From: Saccharobesus litoralis
GTDB lineage: Bacteria; Pseudomonadota; Gammaproteobacteria; Enterobacterales; Alteromonadaceae
DNA length: 64,000 bases
Assembly (NCBI RefSeq): GCF_003063625.1
Contig: NZ_CP026604.1
Span: forward strand, 1,922,001-1,986,000
Direction: 5' to 3'
Of this stretch, positions 34,725 through 44,099 are shown one piece after another. Both the position numbers and the translations under genes were made by a program. The notes below the pieces were generated by a model, which was not told where the DNA came from, ran no database searches, and was given only the letters and a program-made list of their open reading frames with translations. Each line of letters begins with the position of its first letter. The first letter of the stretch is position 1.

Positions 34725-35396
34725 ATGAAAGCCCTGATTAAAGTAATTATCACCTTAGCCTTAGTTTTCGCTACTACTTTTGTTATCGCTAAGCTCACAG
34801 GCATACTCAGTTTTGAACAAATTGAAGCTTGGTTAATTCAAGCCAAACAAGTATCACATTTAAAATTAATGCTATTGATAGTTGTTGTGTTATTTGCTGA
34901 TTTATTTATCGCCATTCCTGTACTCAGCATTTGTATGTTGTCTGGCTACTTACTCGGCGCAGTTCTCGGATTTGCCGCATCAATAACAGGGATTTTATTA
35001 GTTGGGGTAGTTGGTTATTTACTCAGTCAGAAATACGGTGAATTGATATTGAAACGATTAGTCAAATCAGAGACCGAACGCAAACAAATGAAAAGCTTAT
35101 TTAACCAATACGGCTTTAGCCTGATCATTATGTCGCGTGCTACGCCAATATTACCTGAAGTCTCAGCCTGTTTAGCAGGCATGAGCAAAATGCCATTTTT
35201 AAAATTTTTACTGGCTTGGACTTTGGTCAATATTCCATACGCCGCTATCGCTAATTATTCTGGTTCTATCAGCAGTATTGAAAACCCAAAGCCGGCAATA
35301 TTAACTGCGGTTGCGATTGTTTTTGTTTTTTCAACTAGCTGGCTGTGGTTCCAACACAAGGTTAAACGACAAAATCAGATTTCTAACACAAATTAG
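34725..35396 (+). CDS. VTT-domain (TVP38/TMEM64, DedA-like) membrane protein
   Basis: A 223-residue inner-membrane protein with about five to six hydrophobic segments and the VTT-domain features: FIAIPVLSICMLSGYLLG and the re-entrant loop GFSLIIMSRATPILPEVSACLAGMSKMPFLKFLLAWTLVNIPY. DedA/VTT proteins flip lipid carriers or move phospholipids, and other members affect proton balance. It is the last gene of the operon and ends seven bases before the family 2 repeat copy B. Confidence 0.88.
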   Translation: MKALIKVIITLALVFATTFVIAKLTGILSFEQIEAWLIQAKQVSHLKLMLLIVVVLFADLFIAIPVLSICMLSGYLLGAVLGFAASITGILLVGVVGYLLSQKYGELILKRLVKSETERKQMKSLFNQYGFSLIIMSRATPILPEVSACLAGMSKMPFLKFLLAWTLVNIPYAAIANYSGSISSIENPKPAILTAVAIVFVFSTSWLWFQHKVKRQNQISNTN

Positions 35397-35403
35397 CGCC
35401 AAT

Positions 35404-35686
35404 AGGACAGCCATGTTAGAGTTACTTGTAGGTCGTGCCTTTAGACCGATAGGTAAACAGGTTAACAGGTAAACAAAATGGCGCTTTAAAAAAACACAGC
35501 CAAGGGCGTGAAATCATTTTTAGTCCGTTGTTAAACGATTCAAACTAACCTGAACCAAATAAACCCAATACCTCGTTTACTTGCTTTTAACTGGTATTTA
35601 AACCTGATAATGTGCCTATCCATTGGCTTAAAGACCTAAAAAAAAGATAAAAAAGACAGTCAATGCAAAGGTAAAGACCTGCCCCT
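35404..35686 (+). repeat. Dispersed repeat family 2, copy B
   Basis: Direct copy of 32472-32720, with the same start AGGACAGCCATGTTAG and end AAGACAGTCAATGCAAAGGTAAAGACCTG. It starts immediately after the VTT-protein gene. Confidence 0.85.
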
Positions 35687-36185
35687 GTTCACATCCAATC
35701 ATTTGTAAACAACTCTTGCGGTTTATGACGTAATTCTGCGGCCATTCAGCTATTCTTTTATACAATATTGTTCTTACAAATACCTAATTTGCGATATTTA
35801 ACGGAGGAATTATCGTAAATATTTTTATATTTAAGGGGAATTAAAAAGAAAATAACACCTTGCTTTGATACAGAAGAGTATATTTAAGTACCTGTTTTAA
35901 TTTAATTAAATCAAAAAACCTTAACCTCATGTCTCTATTTCATTTTTAAAGCTTCGAAGTTTTTATCCATCTTAAGTAACCAGCTTAATTGGTAATCATT
36001 AAAATGAACTTAAATGATTTATATTGATTTAATAAGATTGTTAATTATTATTAACGCGCTATTAACAAGAAGACTTAAGTCAATTTTATTCAAATATCAA
36101 AAATGTAGCGAAATCGTGCCCGTTAACGACCTAGCGAATGTTTCGTTAATTGCCGGTTAAACACAACAAACACGAAGAGAGACCC
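35687..36185. other. Long AT-rich leader upstream of the modular ulvan lyase
   Basis: About 500 bases without a supported gene. The central part is strongly AT-rich with words such as TTGATTTAATAAGATTG and TTATTATTAACGCGC. A GAAGAGAGACCC ribosome-binding region lies next to the ATG at 36186. The length and composition suggest a regulated promoter region, but I identify no clear operator. Confidence 0.5.
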
Positions 36186-39100
36186 ATGAAAAACAGCAAA
36201 ATATCCAGCCGTAAAACGCTGAAGTCGCTATTTATGCTTGCTTCAATGATGAGTGTCACAGCGTTTTCAAATGCCGCTGTGACATTAGAACAACAAGTTA
36301 AGATCGCAGATGATGGTTTGCATTTTAACGGCAAAAAACTTACCTATGGCACTTTAGGTTCGGCCGATACCTCTGTTGAAACGTTCGATTACTTTTTTGG
36401 CCGTAGTATTTCAGCCCATGGTGATGCGGTAAAAACATACAAACAGTATGTTTTTATGACTTGGTACAAGGGTGGCAAAGATCAACGTAACGTGATGCTA
36501 ACGCGTTACAATACCGAAACCGGTACGCTAGCGACAATAGAATTCCCGCACCGCCATACAGGGTTCAGAGGCGACCCTAATATTGGTGAGTCGCACAATA
36601 CGATTGGTTTAGCGGTTAGCCCAGTTAACGGCACGATCCACATGGTGTACGACATGCACGCGTATACGCAAACCAACCACAGCGGTAAGTTTAAAGATGA
36701 TTACTTTCGTTACAGCTTCAGTTTAGCCGGTGCGGCAGAAGTTGACGATGCCGAATTTACCCTAGATCAGTTCGTAAAAGACACCAGCAATGTGAGCCAA
36801 GGCCCAGATGATTATAAACACTTAACCATGACGGGAAACATTGCGGATAAAAGTAATTTTTCTTCGCTAACTTATCCTAAATTTTTCGTTAACACCGACG
36901 GTACTTTGCTGCTTTATATGCGTTTAGGCGGCAATAACAATGGCGCTTACGTGTTTAACCGCTACGATGCGACAACTGAAACTTGGTCTAAATTCACTAA
37001 GTTTAATCTTAACAATCAAAAAGCTCAGGGTAACGAATACAACTGGGGTTTATACGGCAACATGAAATATGTGAATGGCAAGCTTCAGGTTGGCTTCCAG
37101 CAGCGTAGCAGTGACAACAATGATAAATACCAATATCAAAATGGGGTTTATTACGCTTACTCAGATCACCCAGAAGGCTTTGGCGATTGGAAAAACCATA
37201 AAGGCGAGCCAATGACATGGCCGCTGGTAAACTCAGATGAAATTAAAATTTTTGAGCCAGGTGATTTAGTCGAAACAACAGCCAAAAACCAAGTGTATAT
37301 CGTTGGTGGTTTTGATTGGACAGTCACTGAAAAAGGCGACGTGCATTTTGTGCATCAAGTTAAAGATAACGAGAACAATGTGACTGTGCGTGCGCATACC
37401 TACAAGCCAGTTGGCGCGGAAGAGTTTATTACGACCACAGACTTTACTGGCGCGTCTAACATTTATACCGCTGGTGACAATATCTACATCATAGGTATGC
37501 AAAACGGTCGTCCATTTGTTGAAAAAGCGGCAGGTGGTACTAATGATTTTGTGCGTGTGTATGAAGATACCGACGGTATGCAATTTGATCACGGCGTTGT
37601 TTACATTAAAGACGGCAAAGCTTATTACTACCTAATGGGTAAAGAGGGCACAACGGCTAAGCCACTCTATTTACAAATTATTGATTTAGATATTGAAGCT
37701 GACTTAAACAAACCGCAAGTGGTATTCCCGCAAGCCAGCATGAGTGTTAACGAAGGCTACGACAAGTTAGCGATTACGCTAGATGCCTCTTCTCCGGTGG
37801 CAGGGCGCACAATTCAAGATGTTGCTTTGTATATCAATGGTGAACTTGTACGCGTAGACAACTCAGATCCTTACTTATTTGGTCACGGCTCTAAACCGCA
37901 CGAAACCGGCGCAATGGGCTGGTTAGATACCCATGAGCCTAATCCAAATCCACTCGGTGTTGGCACGCACTTATTTAAAGCTATAGTCACCGATAGCGAA
38001 GGTGAAACCGGCGAAGCGCTTATGCGTTTAGAGGTTAAATCGACCGCGCCAGTTGTAAGCTTTGGACAACAAAATAAAACAGTAGATGAAGGCTTTGAGC
38101 AGCTAGGCATTACCGTCAACGCCGAACCGTCTGTCGAAGGCCGTACTATTGAATCGGTTACGCTTTATATTAATGGTGAAGAAGTTCGTAAAGACACCTC
38201 TAGCCCTTACAATTGGGGACACAAATTTAAACCGCATGAAACAGGCGCGATGGGCTGGATCAGCTGTGAGCAAGATCCGGTTCCTAACCCTTGTCATGAA
38301 CCAAATCCTAACCCATTAGGTGTTGGTGAACATACCTTTACCGCAGTGGCGGTTGACAGTGCAGGGCAGTCTAGCTCAGCAACTATGACGCTTAACGTAG
38401 CTTCGTTGGCACCAACGGTTAGTTTCCCTTATGCAGAGAAAACACTTGAAGAGGGATATGAAAAACTCGCCGTCACCATTGACGCACAACCTGCGGCAGA
38501 TGATCGTACTATTGAATCAGTTACCCTGTATATCAATGATGAATTAGTTCGCGTAGACACTTCATTACCATACCTATTTGGCCATGGTTCTAAACCACAT
38601 GAAACTGGCGCAATGGGATGGTTAGATACGCATGCGGCTAACCCAGCTCCGTTTACTGAGGGCGAATATATTTTCAAAGCGGTTGCCTTAGATAGTAAAG
38701 GTGCACAAAGCGAAGCCACTATGATATTAACGGTTGTTGCACCGCCAGAGCCACCAGTTGTTTCTTTCCCGAACGATGTTGTTAATGTATATGAAGGGTT
38801 CGAAAAGCTTAACTTTTCAGTACAGGCTGAAACGCCAGAGCAAGATCGCATTATCGAATCGGTTACTCTATATATCAACGGTGAGTTGATCCGTGTAGAT
38901 ACCAAGCCATCTTGGAATTTTGGTCATCAATATAACCCTCATGAAACGGGCGCTATGGGTTGGGGTGATAAAGTCCTAACTAAAAACCCCAATCCTTTAG
39001 GTGTTGGTGAGCATATTTTTGAGGCCGTAGCCAAAGACAGTGGTGGTTTAGAATCAACCGCGACTATGACTTTAGTGGTTAATGAGTTACCAGGGCCTTC

Positions 39101-40058
39101 AGTTGATTTTGCAGAATCGGATGTCAGCTTAATTGAAGGCTATCAACAATTGTCATTGTCAGTTAATGTTGAAGCGGCAGCCTCTTATGTTGACGTTTAC
39201 AGCGTCGCTTTATACTTAAATGGCGAGTTAATTCGTGAAATTTATCAAGGGCCTTATACTTGGGGGGCTGGTGATTATGCTAATGAGTTGTTATCTATCC
39301 CTGTAGGTTATAACACGTTAACCTCTGTTGCCACTGATAGTTGGGGTAATCAGTCAGAGACATCAATCGATGTTGAAATCAAAGAGTTAGTATTACCAGA
39401 AGCCAGTTTTGAGCAGGACAAGTTGATAACAAATGTTGGCTACCAAAACTTAGCGTTAACAGTTGATGCGACTAACGCGGCTAGCTATATCAGCATTAGC
39501 CAAGTTGACTTATATATAAATGACGAACTAATAAGTTCTGATTTTGCAGCGCCTTACGAGTGGGGAACTGACAATTCAGACGACCCTTATGAGTTAACAG
39601 GGTTGCCATTAGGTGTTCATACCGTTAAAGCGGTAGCAATCGATACGCAAGGTAGCCAAGTTGCCGCTGAAATGGTTATTGATGTTAAACCAGCACTGGT
39701 ATCGGTTGAATCGGAATCTGAACATTCACCGGCTATTAACCTATTCGATGGTGATTACAGCGACGAGTCTAGCTGGAGCTCAGATAAAAATGGTACTAAG
39801 AGCTTAGTCATTGATTTGGGTGATACCAAAACCATTATTGGTGCTCAGTTATGGACAACCGGTGGTGAGTCCGTCAAGTATCATATTTTTGTAGCAAACT
39901 CTTTAGATGAAGACTTTGTTAAAGCGGGTTCACATATGCCTAAACGCGGCAGTTCTCAGCCATTTACCGCAAACTTTGTTGCTGAAGGACGCTTTGTGAA
40001 GCTAATGGTGCTTGGCAATTGGCCAAGTATTAACGAGTTTGAAGTTATCACTGAGTAA
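36186..40058 (+). CDS. Multi-domain ulvan lyase: PL24 + six Ig-like repeats + discoidin-like domain
   Basis: The start at 36186 (MKNSKISS...) is preferred over an in-frame ATG 36 bases earlier because a signal peptide ending NAAV follows directly. Residues about 34-505 are a PL24 propeller, with His137, His158, Tyr230 and Arg246 as the counterparts of the catalytic set described for the short PL24 enzyme. Six Ig-like repeats follow (about 509, 618, 739, 852, 967 and 1068), the first four sharing the [10 protein letters not shown] signature and [13 protein letters not shown]-terminal discoidin/F5-F8-type domain (about 1171-1290) is probably a carbohydrate-binding module. Repeat two has an extra loop with two Cys. 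The enzyme is presumably secreted or surface-bound and holds ulvan while cutting it. 1290 residues is about 2.5 times the usual PL24 length. Confidence 0.88.
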   Translation: MKNSKISSRKTLKSLFMLASMMSVTAFSNAAVTLEQQVKIADDGLHFNGKKLTYGTLGSADTSVETFDYFFGRSISAHGDAVKTYKQYVFMTWYKGGKDQRNVMLTRYNTETGTLATIEFPHRHTGFRGDPNIGESHNTIGLAVSPVNGTIHMVYDMHAYTQTNHSGKFKDDYFRYSFSLAGAAEVDDAEFTLDQFVKDTSNVSQGPDDYKHLTMTGNIADKSNFSSLTYPKFFVNTDGTLLLYMRLGGNNNGAYVFNRYDATTETWSKFTKFNLNNQKAQGNEYNWGLYGNMKYVNGKLQVGFQQRSSDNNDKYQYQNGVYYAYSDHPEGFGDWKNHKGEPMTWPLVNSDEIKIFEPGDLVETTAKNQVYIVGGFDWTVTEKGDVHFVHQVKDNENNVTVRAHTYKPVGAEEFITTTDFTGASNIYTAGDNIYIIGMQNGRPFVEKAAGGTNDFVRVYEDTDGMQFDHGVVYIKDGKAYYYLMGKEGTTAKPLYLQIIDLDIEADLNKPQVVFPQASMSVNEGYDKLAITLDASSPVAGRTIQDVALYINGELVRVDNSDPYLFGHGSKPHETGAMGWLDTHEPNPNPLGVGTHLFKAIVTDSEGETGEALMRLEVKSTAPVVSFGQQNKTVDEGFEQLGITVNAEPSVEGRTIESVTLYINGEEVRKDTSSPYNWGHKFKPHETGAMGWISCEQDPVPNPCHEPNPNPLGVGEHTFTAVAVDSAGQSSSATMTLNVASLAPTVSFPYAEKTLEEGYEKLAVTIDAQPAADDRTIESVTLYINDELVRVDTSLPYLFGHGSKPHETGAMGWLDTHAANPAPFTEGEYIFKAVALDSKGAQSEATMILTVVAPPEPPVVSFPNDVVNVYEGFEKLNFSVQAETPEQDRIIESVTLYINGELIRVDTKPSWNFGHQYNPHETGAMGWGDKVLTKNPNPLGVGEHIFEAVAKDSGGLESTATMTLVVNELPGPSVDFAESDVSLIEGYQQLSLSVNVEAAASYVDVYSVALYLNGELIREIYQGPYTWGAGDYANELLSIPVGYNTLTSVATDSWGNQSETSIDVEIKELVLPEASFEQDKLITNVGYQNLALTVDATNAASYISISQVDLYINDELISSDFAAPYEWGTDNSDDPYELTGLPLGVHTVKAVAIDTQGSQVAAEMVIDVKPALVSVESESEHSPAINLFDGDYSDESSWSSDKNGTKSLVIDLGDTKTIIGAQLWTTGGESVKYHIFVANSLDEDFVKAGSHMPKRGSSQPFTANFVAEGRFVKLMVLGNWPSINEFEVITE
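37712..39693 (+). repeat. Tandem Ig-like domain repeats inside the modular lyase
   Basis: Six protein repeats of about 100-120 residues each. The first four carry a conserved [11 protein letters not shown] element and the phrase NPLGVGEH or a variant; repeats five and six keep the frame ([22 protein letters not shown]) but lose the element. DNA-level similarity is high between copies one to four, pointing to recent internal duplication. Confidence 0.85.
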
Positions 40059-40088
40059 TCTGTTAAGCTCAAAATACAGCTAATAAAC

Positions 40089-40123
40089 ACAACCTCGGAT
40101 CGGTTAAAGCGGTTCGAGGTTGT
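40089..40123. terminator. Possible hairpin terminator after the modular lyase
   Basis: ACAACCTCG and CGAGGTTGT pair across a 17-base loop 30 bases after the stop codon. The T-run is poor, so function is less certain. Confidence 0.5.
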
Positions 40124-40164
40124 ACGATGTCTGTCCTAATATCTCGTCTAAATAGAGTAAACAA

Positions 40165-40262
40165 GTGGTGCGACTCGCTTCGCTCGGGGCACCCTACATC
40201 CAGTTAATTAGTCGACATATCTATGCCTAGGTAGGGTGGCCGGAGTCACACGACTCCCACCA
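40165..40262. repeat. Dispersed repeat family 3, copy A
   Basis: Two joined parts: GGTGCGACTCGCTTCGCTCG...CACCCTACAT, and GTAGGGTGGCCGGAGTC...GACTCCCACCAATTT. The second part recurs at 41062-41102, and both parts recur inverted at 52649-52745. These resemble widespread intergenic palindromic units of marine gammaproteobacteria. Confidence 0.75.
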
Positions 40263-40282
40263 ATTTAATATTAACAGCAAAC

Positions 40283-40400
40283 GGGACAGCCATGTTGGTG
40301 TCATTTGTAGGTCGTGCCTTTAGGCCGATGGGTAAACAAACGCTTTTAAAAAGATCAGCCAAGGGCGTAAAGTCATTTTTAGTCTGTTGTTAAACATTCA
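40283..40400 (+). repeat. Dispersed repeat family 2, copy C (shortened)
   Basis: GGGACAGCCATGTTGGTG, then TTTGTAGGTCGTGCCTTTAG and CAGCCAAGGGCGTAAAG, ending at TTAAACATTCA just before the lipoprotein gene. It matches the first half of copies A and B. Confidence 0.8.
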
Positions 40401-40413
40401 TTATTAGGGCTTT

Positions 40414-40887
40414 ATGATTAAAAAGATGAATCGCACATTAACTACAACGTTACTTACGATTTTGATATCGGGGTGCGCCTCCAATAAAATGTCGCATGAA
40501 GAGCTGTGGCACAGTCATGACCTTGCTAGAGTAGAACGAGCTAAGACACTTTATAGTTGTGGGATGTTTTTCGCTATTGCAGGTGATCAAAGGCAGAATG
40601 AAATTGAGAAGAGTCGATACCATAAATATTCTGCGAAGGCGACTAATCTCGCTAAAGAACTTACTCCTATTGATGGTTCTATCACTGATGATCAAAGGAA
40701 AAAATTGAAGAAAAGGTATAACCTATATGCATTCCGTACAAGTCAAAGTTGGATTAAGGCAATAGGTAATGATCCGGAGGGAAATGTGTTTAAAAACATA
40801 ACTAAGGACTGTGTGAGTGCCATTCAAAATGAAGATTTTATCGATACAATTGATAAGTTACACAATAAGATAAGTCCAAAACCATAA
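40414..40887 (+). CDS. Small predicted lipoprotein of unknown function
   Basis: A 157-residue protein with a lipoprotein signal ending LISGC (Cys21). The mature part is highly charged and helical (VERAKTLYSCGMFFAIAGDQRQNEIEKSRYHKYSAKATNLAKEL), with two further cysteines (about 48 and 136) that may form a disulfide. It is not recognised as a known family. It lies alone between repeat copies, so its operon context gives no hint. Confidence 0.6.
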   Translation: MIKKMNRTLTTTLLTILISGCASNKMSHEELWHSHDLARVERAKTLYSCGMFFAIAGDQRQNEIEKSRYHKYSAKATNLAKELTPIDGSITDDQRKKLKKRYNLYAFRTSQSWIKAIGNDPEGNVFKNITKDCVSAIQNEDFIDTIDKLHNKISPKP

Positions 40888-41061
40888 TCAGGTAGCCGAG
40901 GGTATCTAGCCCTCAGCCCCACAACACCCAACATGCGGCTCCGCACAGGGCGTTTCATTTAACAATTACCGGTAGTGTAATGGACTTTTACCAATCCCTC
41001 TCGAAATGAATAAAGTCCTTCTCTTCTCAGGTAGTCCAAGTTTAACGCTTGCTGAATACCT

Positions 41062-41102
41062 ATGTAGGGTGGCCGGAGTCGCACGACTCCCACCAATTTG
41101 AT
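41062..41102. repeat. Dispersed repeat family 3, copy B
   Basis: ATGTAGGGTGGCCGGAGTCG...GACTCCCACCAATTTGAT closely matches the second half of 40165-40262. Confidence 0.75.
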
Positions 41103-41115
41103 TTTTATTAGGCCA

Positions 41116-41370
41116 TTACTTTTTCAGGCTGAGTTCATTCACAACTTTTAGTAATAAACTCACTTCAGCTCGGCCAGACCAAGAACCCAAAGTGTATGAC
41201 AAACCCGCGATCCCCAAGATTAGCAAAACTAAATCTTCGCTGTATTGAGTAAAAAATAACCCCAAGCTAATCAAGGCGCTTATTACAATAATCCAACGTA
41301 AATATGACCAACTAGCATCTTGCCTTTCTAGCCATTCGATCATTTTTTTGTCTTTATCGCTAAGCTTCAT
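41116..41370 (-). CDS. Small two-helix membrane protein
   Basis: 84 residues: a charged N-terminus (MKLSDKDKKMIEWLERQDASW) followed by two hydrophobic helices (about 24-42 and 45-62) and a short tail. No family is recognised; a small inner-membrane protein is all that can be said. It is read toward repeat 3 copy B and lies 75 bases downstream of the FecR-like gene, so could share its transcript. Confidence 0.5.
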   Translation of the reverse strand: MKLSDKDKKMIEWLERQDASWSYLRWIIVISALISLGLFFTQYSEDLVLLILGIAGLSYTLGSWSGRAEVSLLLKVVNELSLKK

Positions 41371-41445
41371 TTCAACTCCATAATTACATAGCTTTTAATA
41401 TTGGGTTACTTGATGCGCAGAGCGCAGCAAGTGGATCACGTTAAG

Positions 41446-43089
41446 TTAATTTGGCTGCTCTTTAATGGGTAAGCCGGTATTGCGGTCGATTAAATAGCTA
41501 ACTTGATTATCTAATTTAATATTGATTGATTGCGGTAATGGCTTGGCATTGGGTTTAAACCCATAATAATTATTGCCTTGTTGTATTGCGGTTAAATGCT
41601 GTTGGATAATGTATTTTGGCAACGCAAAATCGTAAAAAGCCACTTCATCTATAATGCCAAAAAAGGCTTCTCTATCATCAAGTACATTTGGCGAGTTACC
41701 AATATTTGCCGTGCCTGCGCCGCCACTTAGCATTTTTGAACCGGCAGGGTATTGATAGTACGCCAGCATTTTGCCATTTAAATAAATGGCCTTTAAACCG
41801 CTAGAAACGTTGTAAGTGGCCACCACATGATGCGCTTTACCGTCTTTTAACTCGGCTAAGGTGGGTCGATTATTTTTGCCATCTAACGCTAGTTTCAATT
41901 CGTGGTAGCCTTGGCCAACTAAATAAAGGCCGAAGCTTAATGATTCAGCATAGTTACCCCTTGGTCTTAGGTAATCTTTGCCTTCGTCTTGTTGAAAACT
42001 TAATAGCATTCGGTGCTCTTGATCATCCTGATCTTTGCGAAAAATTTCATCTAATTCACCAAACGATTTGCCTTGTCTTTTTTCGCCTGTGAACTTAGGC
42101 ACCACTAAGGCTTCAATGGTTACGCCATCGGTTGCTGAAAAGCTGCCGGTTGCGGGCGCGGTTCCGCCACCGCTACCCACATCAATCCGCGCCGCTTGGC
42201 TATTGTCAAAATAATAGGCACCGGAACCGACTAATCCTTTAATGCGTTGCGCACCCGAACCGGGAATGCCCGAGGCATTGCCTGCTAAGTCTATCGCGCG
42301 ATCGCTTTGACTATCAAAAGGCCAAAAGTGATTAGGTCGCCAACGTTTGGGGGTGAGCGTAGTATTGTTACCCGCTTGAATGATGGGGTTTGCTTCTGTT
42401 ACATCCACTAACAAGGTGCCGCCACCCGAGTGAACATCAAAGCTTTCATTTAATACAACAATATTTTGGCCACTCGCTTGCTCAATTGCCAATTTCCCTT
42501 GTTGTAATTCAATTTCGCTTTCATTAAAAAACTTAATTTGACTACCTTGGGCTATTGTCATGATCTCCCCTGAAAACAGGCTAATGCGGCTGGTTTCGTC
42601 AACAAAATAGCTGCCTCTGTAAAAGCTATTGTCGTCAATTTTGCCTAACCCATTAATGCGTAGCTGGCCGTTTAACACTTCGCCTAGCGCGTCGCTTTTA
42701 TTGCTGGCAAAAAAGCTGATAAACAAAACCATAAAAAGCAGTAGGGGAATACTGGCAATCAAAATATACCATTTAGAGAAAAACATAGGTTTGGGTTCTA
42801 TGTTAGGCATTGATCTTGGTTGTGGCTTTGGCTGGTAGTCAGAGTTAGCGCCACTTGGCCGCACAATGACTTCTTCTAAATGTAAACTACGGCGCACCAC
42901 TTCCATATCAGGTGTGGCGTTGGCCTGCATTTGCAAATGCAAGGTGATGTATTGATGATAAAAAGCTTGTGCTTGTTTATCATCTTTGAGTAATTGGTCT
43001 AACTCGGCGACTTGCTCCTCGGTAACGGTTTGATCGGCTACGGCGTCCGCTATTTTTTTAATTTCTGGATACTTATCAGAACGGTTCAC
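41446..43089 (-). CDS. FecR-like anti-sigma factor with LamG (concanavalin-like) domain
   Basis: A 547-residue single-pass membrane protein. Residues 1-105 are the cytoplasmic anti-sigma part, a membrane helix lies at about 106-128 (WYILIASIPLLLFMVLFISFFA), a FecR-like domain follows (about 135-235: GQLRINGLGKIDD...LQQGKLAIEQASGQNIVVLNESFDVHSGGGTLLVDVTEANPII), and residues about 265-505 are a LamG/concanavalin-type beta-sandwich (FWPFDSQSD, TDGVTIEALVVPKF, GKAHHVVATYNVSSGLKAIYLNGK, GIIDEVAFYDFALP). Translation starts at GTG, overlapping the sigma gene by GTGA. The LamG domain would sense carbohydrate outside the inner membrane. This architecture is more usual in Planctomycetes and Verrucomicrobia. 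Confidence 0.85.
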   Translation of the reverse strand: MNRSDKYPEIKKIADAVADQTVTEEQVAELDQLLKDDKQAQAFYHQYITLHLQMQANATPDMEVVRRSLHLEEVIVRPSGANSDYQPKPQPRSMPNIEPKPMFFSKWYILIASIPLLLFMVLFISFFASNKSDALGEVLNGQLRINGLGKIDDNSFYRGSYFVDETSRISLFSGEIMTIAQGSQIKFFNESEIELQQGKLAIEQASGQNIVVLNESFDVHSGGGTLLVDVTEANPIIQAGNNTTLTPKRWRPNHFWPFDSQSDRAIDLAGNASGIPGSGAQRIKGLVGSGAYYFDNSQAARIDVGSGGGTAPATGSFSATDGVTIEALVVPKFTGEKRQGKSFGELDEIFRKDQDDQEHRMLLSFQQDEGKDYLRPRGNYAESLSFGLYLVGQGYHELKLALDGKNNRPTLAELKDGKAHHVVATYNVSSGLKAIYLNGKMLAYYQYPAGSKMLSGGAGTANIGNSPNVLDDREAFFGIIDEVAFYDFALPKYIIQQHLTAIQQGNNYYGFKPNAKPLPQSINIKLDNQVSYLIDRNTGLPIKEQPN

Positions 43090-43670
43090 AATAAATCTCC
43101 ACGCAGTTTGCGATCGACACAGTCGAATAATTTTTTTCTTAAGCGATGAATGGATTTACGAATTGCATAAATCGAGCGGCCTGTCTGTTCGGCGATTGCG
43201 GCGGCGCGATTGTTTTCAACATAAAAGGCTTGGTAAAGTTTTTGATCCGGTTCAAGCAACTGCGAACGGCAGGTTTGTAATAATTGCCATTGTTGCTCTG
43301 TGTTATCTTCGATTGATTCACAAGCAAATATTTCTTCTAACCTTTCTTCGCTTAAGCCTAAACTGAGGTGCTTATTGTTGCGGCGAAAGGTTCTTACTCG
43401 ATTAAAAACAATACCATTCGCCCATTTAGAAAAATTAGTGCCGATTTCAAATTTTTCAAACTCTCGCCATAACACCATGCTGGTATCTTGAAAAATGTCA
43501 TCAGCTGCGGCTTTATCCATTACGTAAGCATAAATATAGGCGTATATACGCTTACGATCAGCCTCAAATAAGTCTAAAAACTGATTAATTTTACTCTGTT
43601 CTAGTGTCTCAAGATCGCTTGATGTTGTAGCACTATCAAGATCTTTACCTAATTGTTTGGAAATAACCAA
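43086..43670 (-). CDS. ECF RNA polymerase sigma factor
   Basis: A 194-residue sigma-70 family protein with region 2 (about 30-95: LFEADRKRIYAYIYAYVMDKAAADDIFQDTSMVLWREFEKFEIGTNFSKWANGIVFNRVRTFRRNNK) and region 4 (about 125-185: QAFYVENNRAAAIAEQTGRSIYAIRKSIHRLRKKLFDCVDRKL). It is of the type seen with FecR-LamG partners. The gene overlaps the anti-sigma gene by four bases. A regulon including the neighbouring ulvan genes is an attractive inference, as carbohydrate-sensing anti-sigma factors often release a sigma factor for polysaccharide genes. Confidence 0.88.
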   Translation of the reverse strand: MVISKQLGKDLDSATTSSDLETLEQSKINQFLDLFEADRKRIYAYIYAYVMDKAAADDIFQDTSMVLWREFEKFEIGTNFSKWANGIVFNRVRTFRRNNKHLSLGLSEERLEEIFACESIEDNTEQQWQLLQTCRSQLLEPDQKLYQAFYVENNRAAAIAEQTGRSIYAIRKSIHRLRKKLFDCVDRKLRGDLL

Positions 43671-44099
43671 CGCAAACCTCAGACATAAATTGACTAACCA
43701 GAGCGACTTTTTATTTAAGTTGCTAGTACTGTTTCAATAAAGAAATGATCAGTTGAATCACTCATGATGTTTTTAACCATATATAGAGTAAATAAACAAC
43801 TTCAGGCTGAGCTTGTCGAAGTCTTATTACTTTCTAACTTACCAACACTTCGACTGCCTTGGTTTATAGTGAGCTCGACGAACTACGCTCAGTGTGAAAG
43901 TGCTCACCAATGTTTTCAACTCATCAAAATTAAATTGAAAAGGTACTAGCTTAAACAAGCAAGTATTCGCATATTAAATCCATATTCGTCATTTTTTAAC
44001 AAAAAAATAAAAAATCTGTCCCTTTTTTAAAATTACCTGCCTTTTCTTATTAATTCTGACTAACCCCAAAATTATCGCAAATTTATTAATGGAGTTAAC
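43671..44099. other. Intergenic region between divergent sigma and GH106 genes
   Basis: Contains a repeat-like fragment matching 2785-2819 (TACTGTTT...AGAAATG...TTGAATC at about 43729-43760). Palindrome-rich TTCAGGCTGAGCTTGTCGAAG sequence also occurs, with a stretch (ATCAAAATTAAATTGAAAA) that recurs near 30733. No gene is supported. The last 100 bases are the leader of the GH106 gene, with GGAG before its GTG start. Confidence 0.55.

Noticed and set aside
38429-38905. 158-codon antisense frame within the Ig-like repeats
   Set aside because: Long antisense frames here follow from the repetitive codon pattern of the sense gene; no independent signals are seen.
40165-40262. Possible regulatory RNA or attenuator after the modular lyase
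   Set aside because: The sequence recurs at 41.1 and 52.7 kb in other contexts and orientation, so it is a dispersed repeat rather than a gene-specific element.
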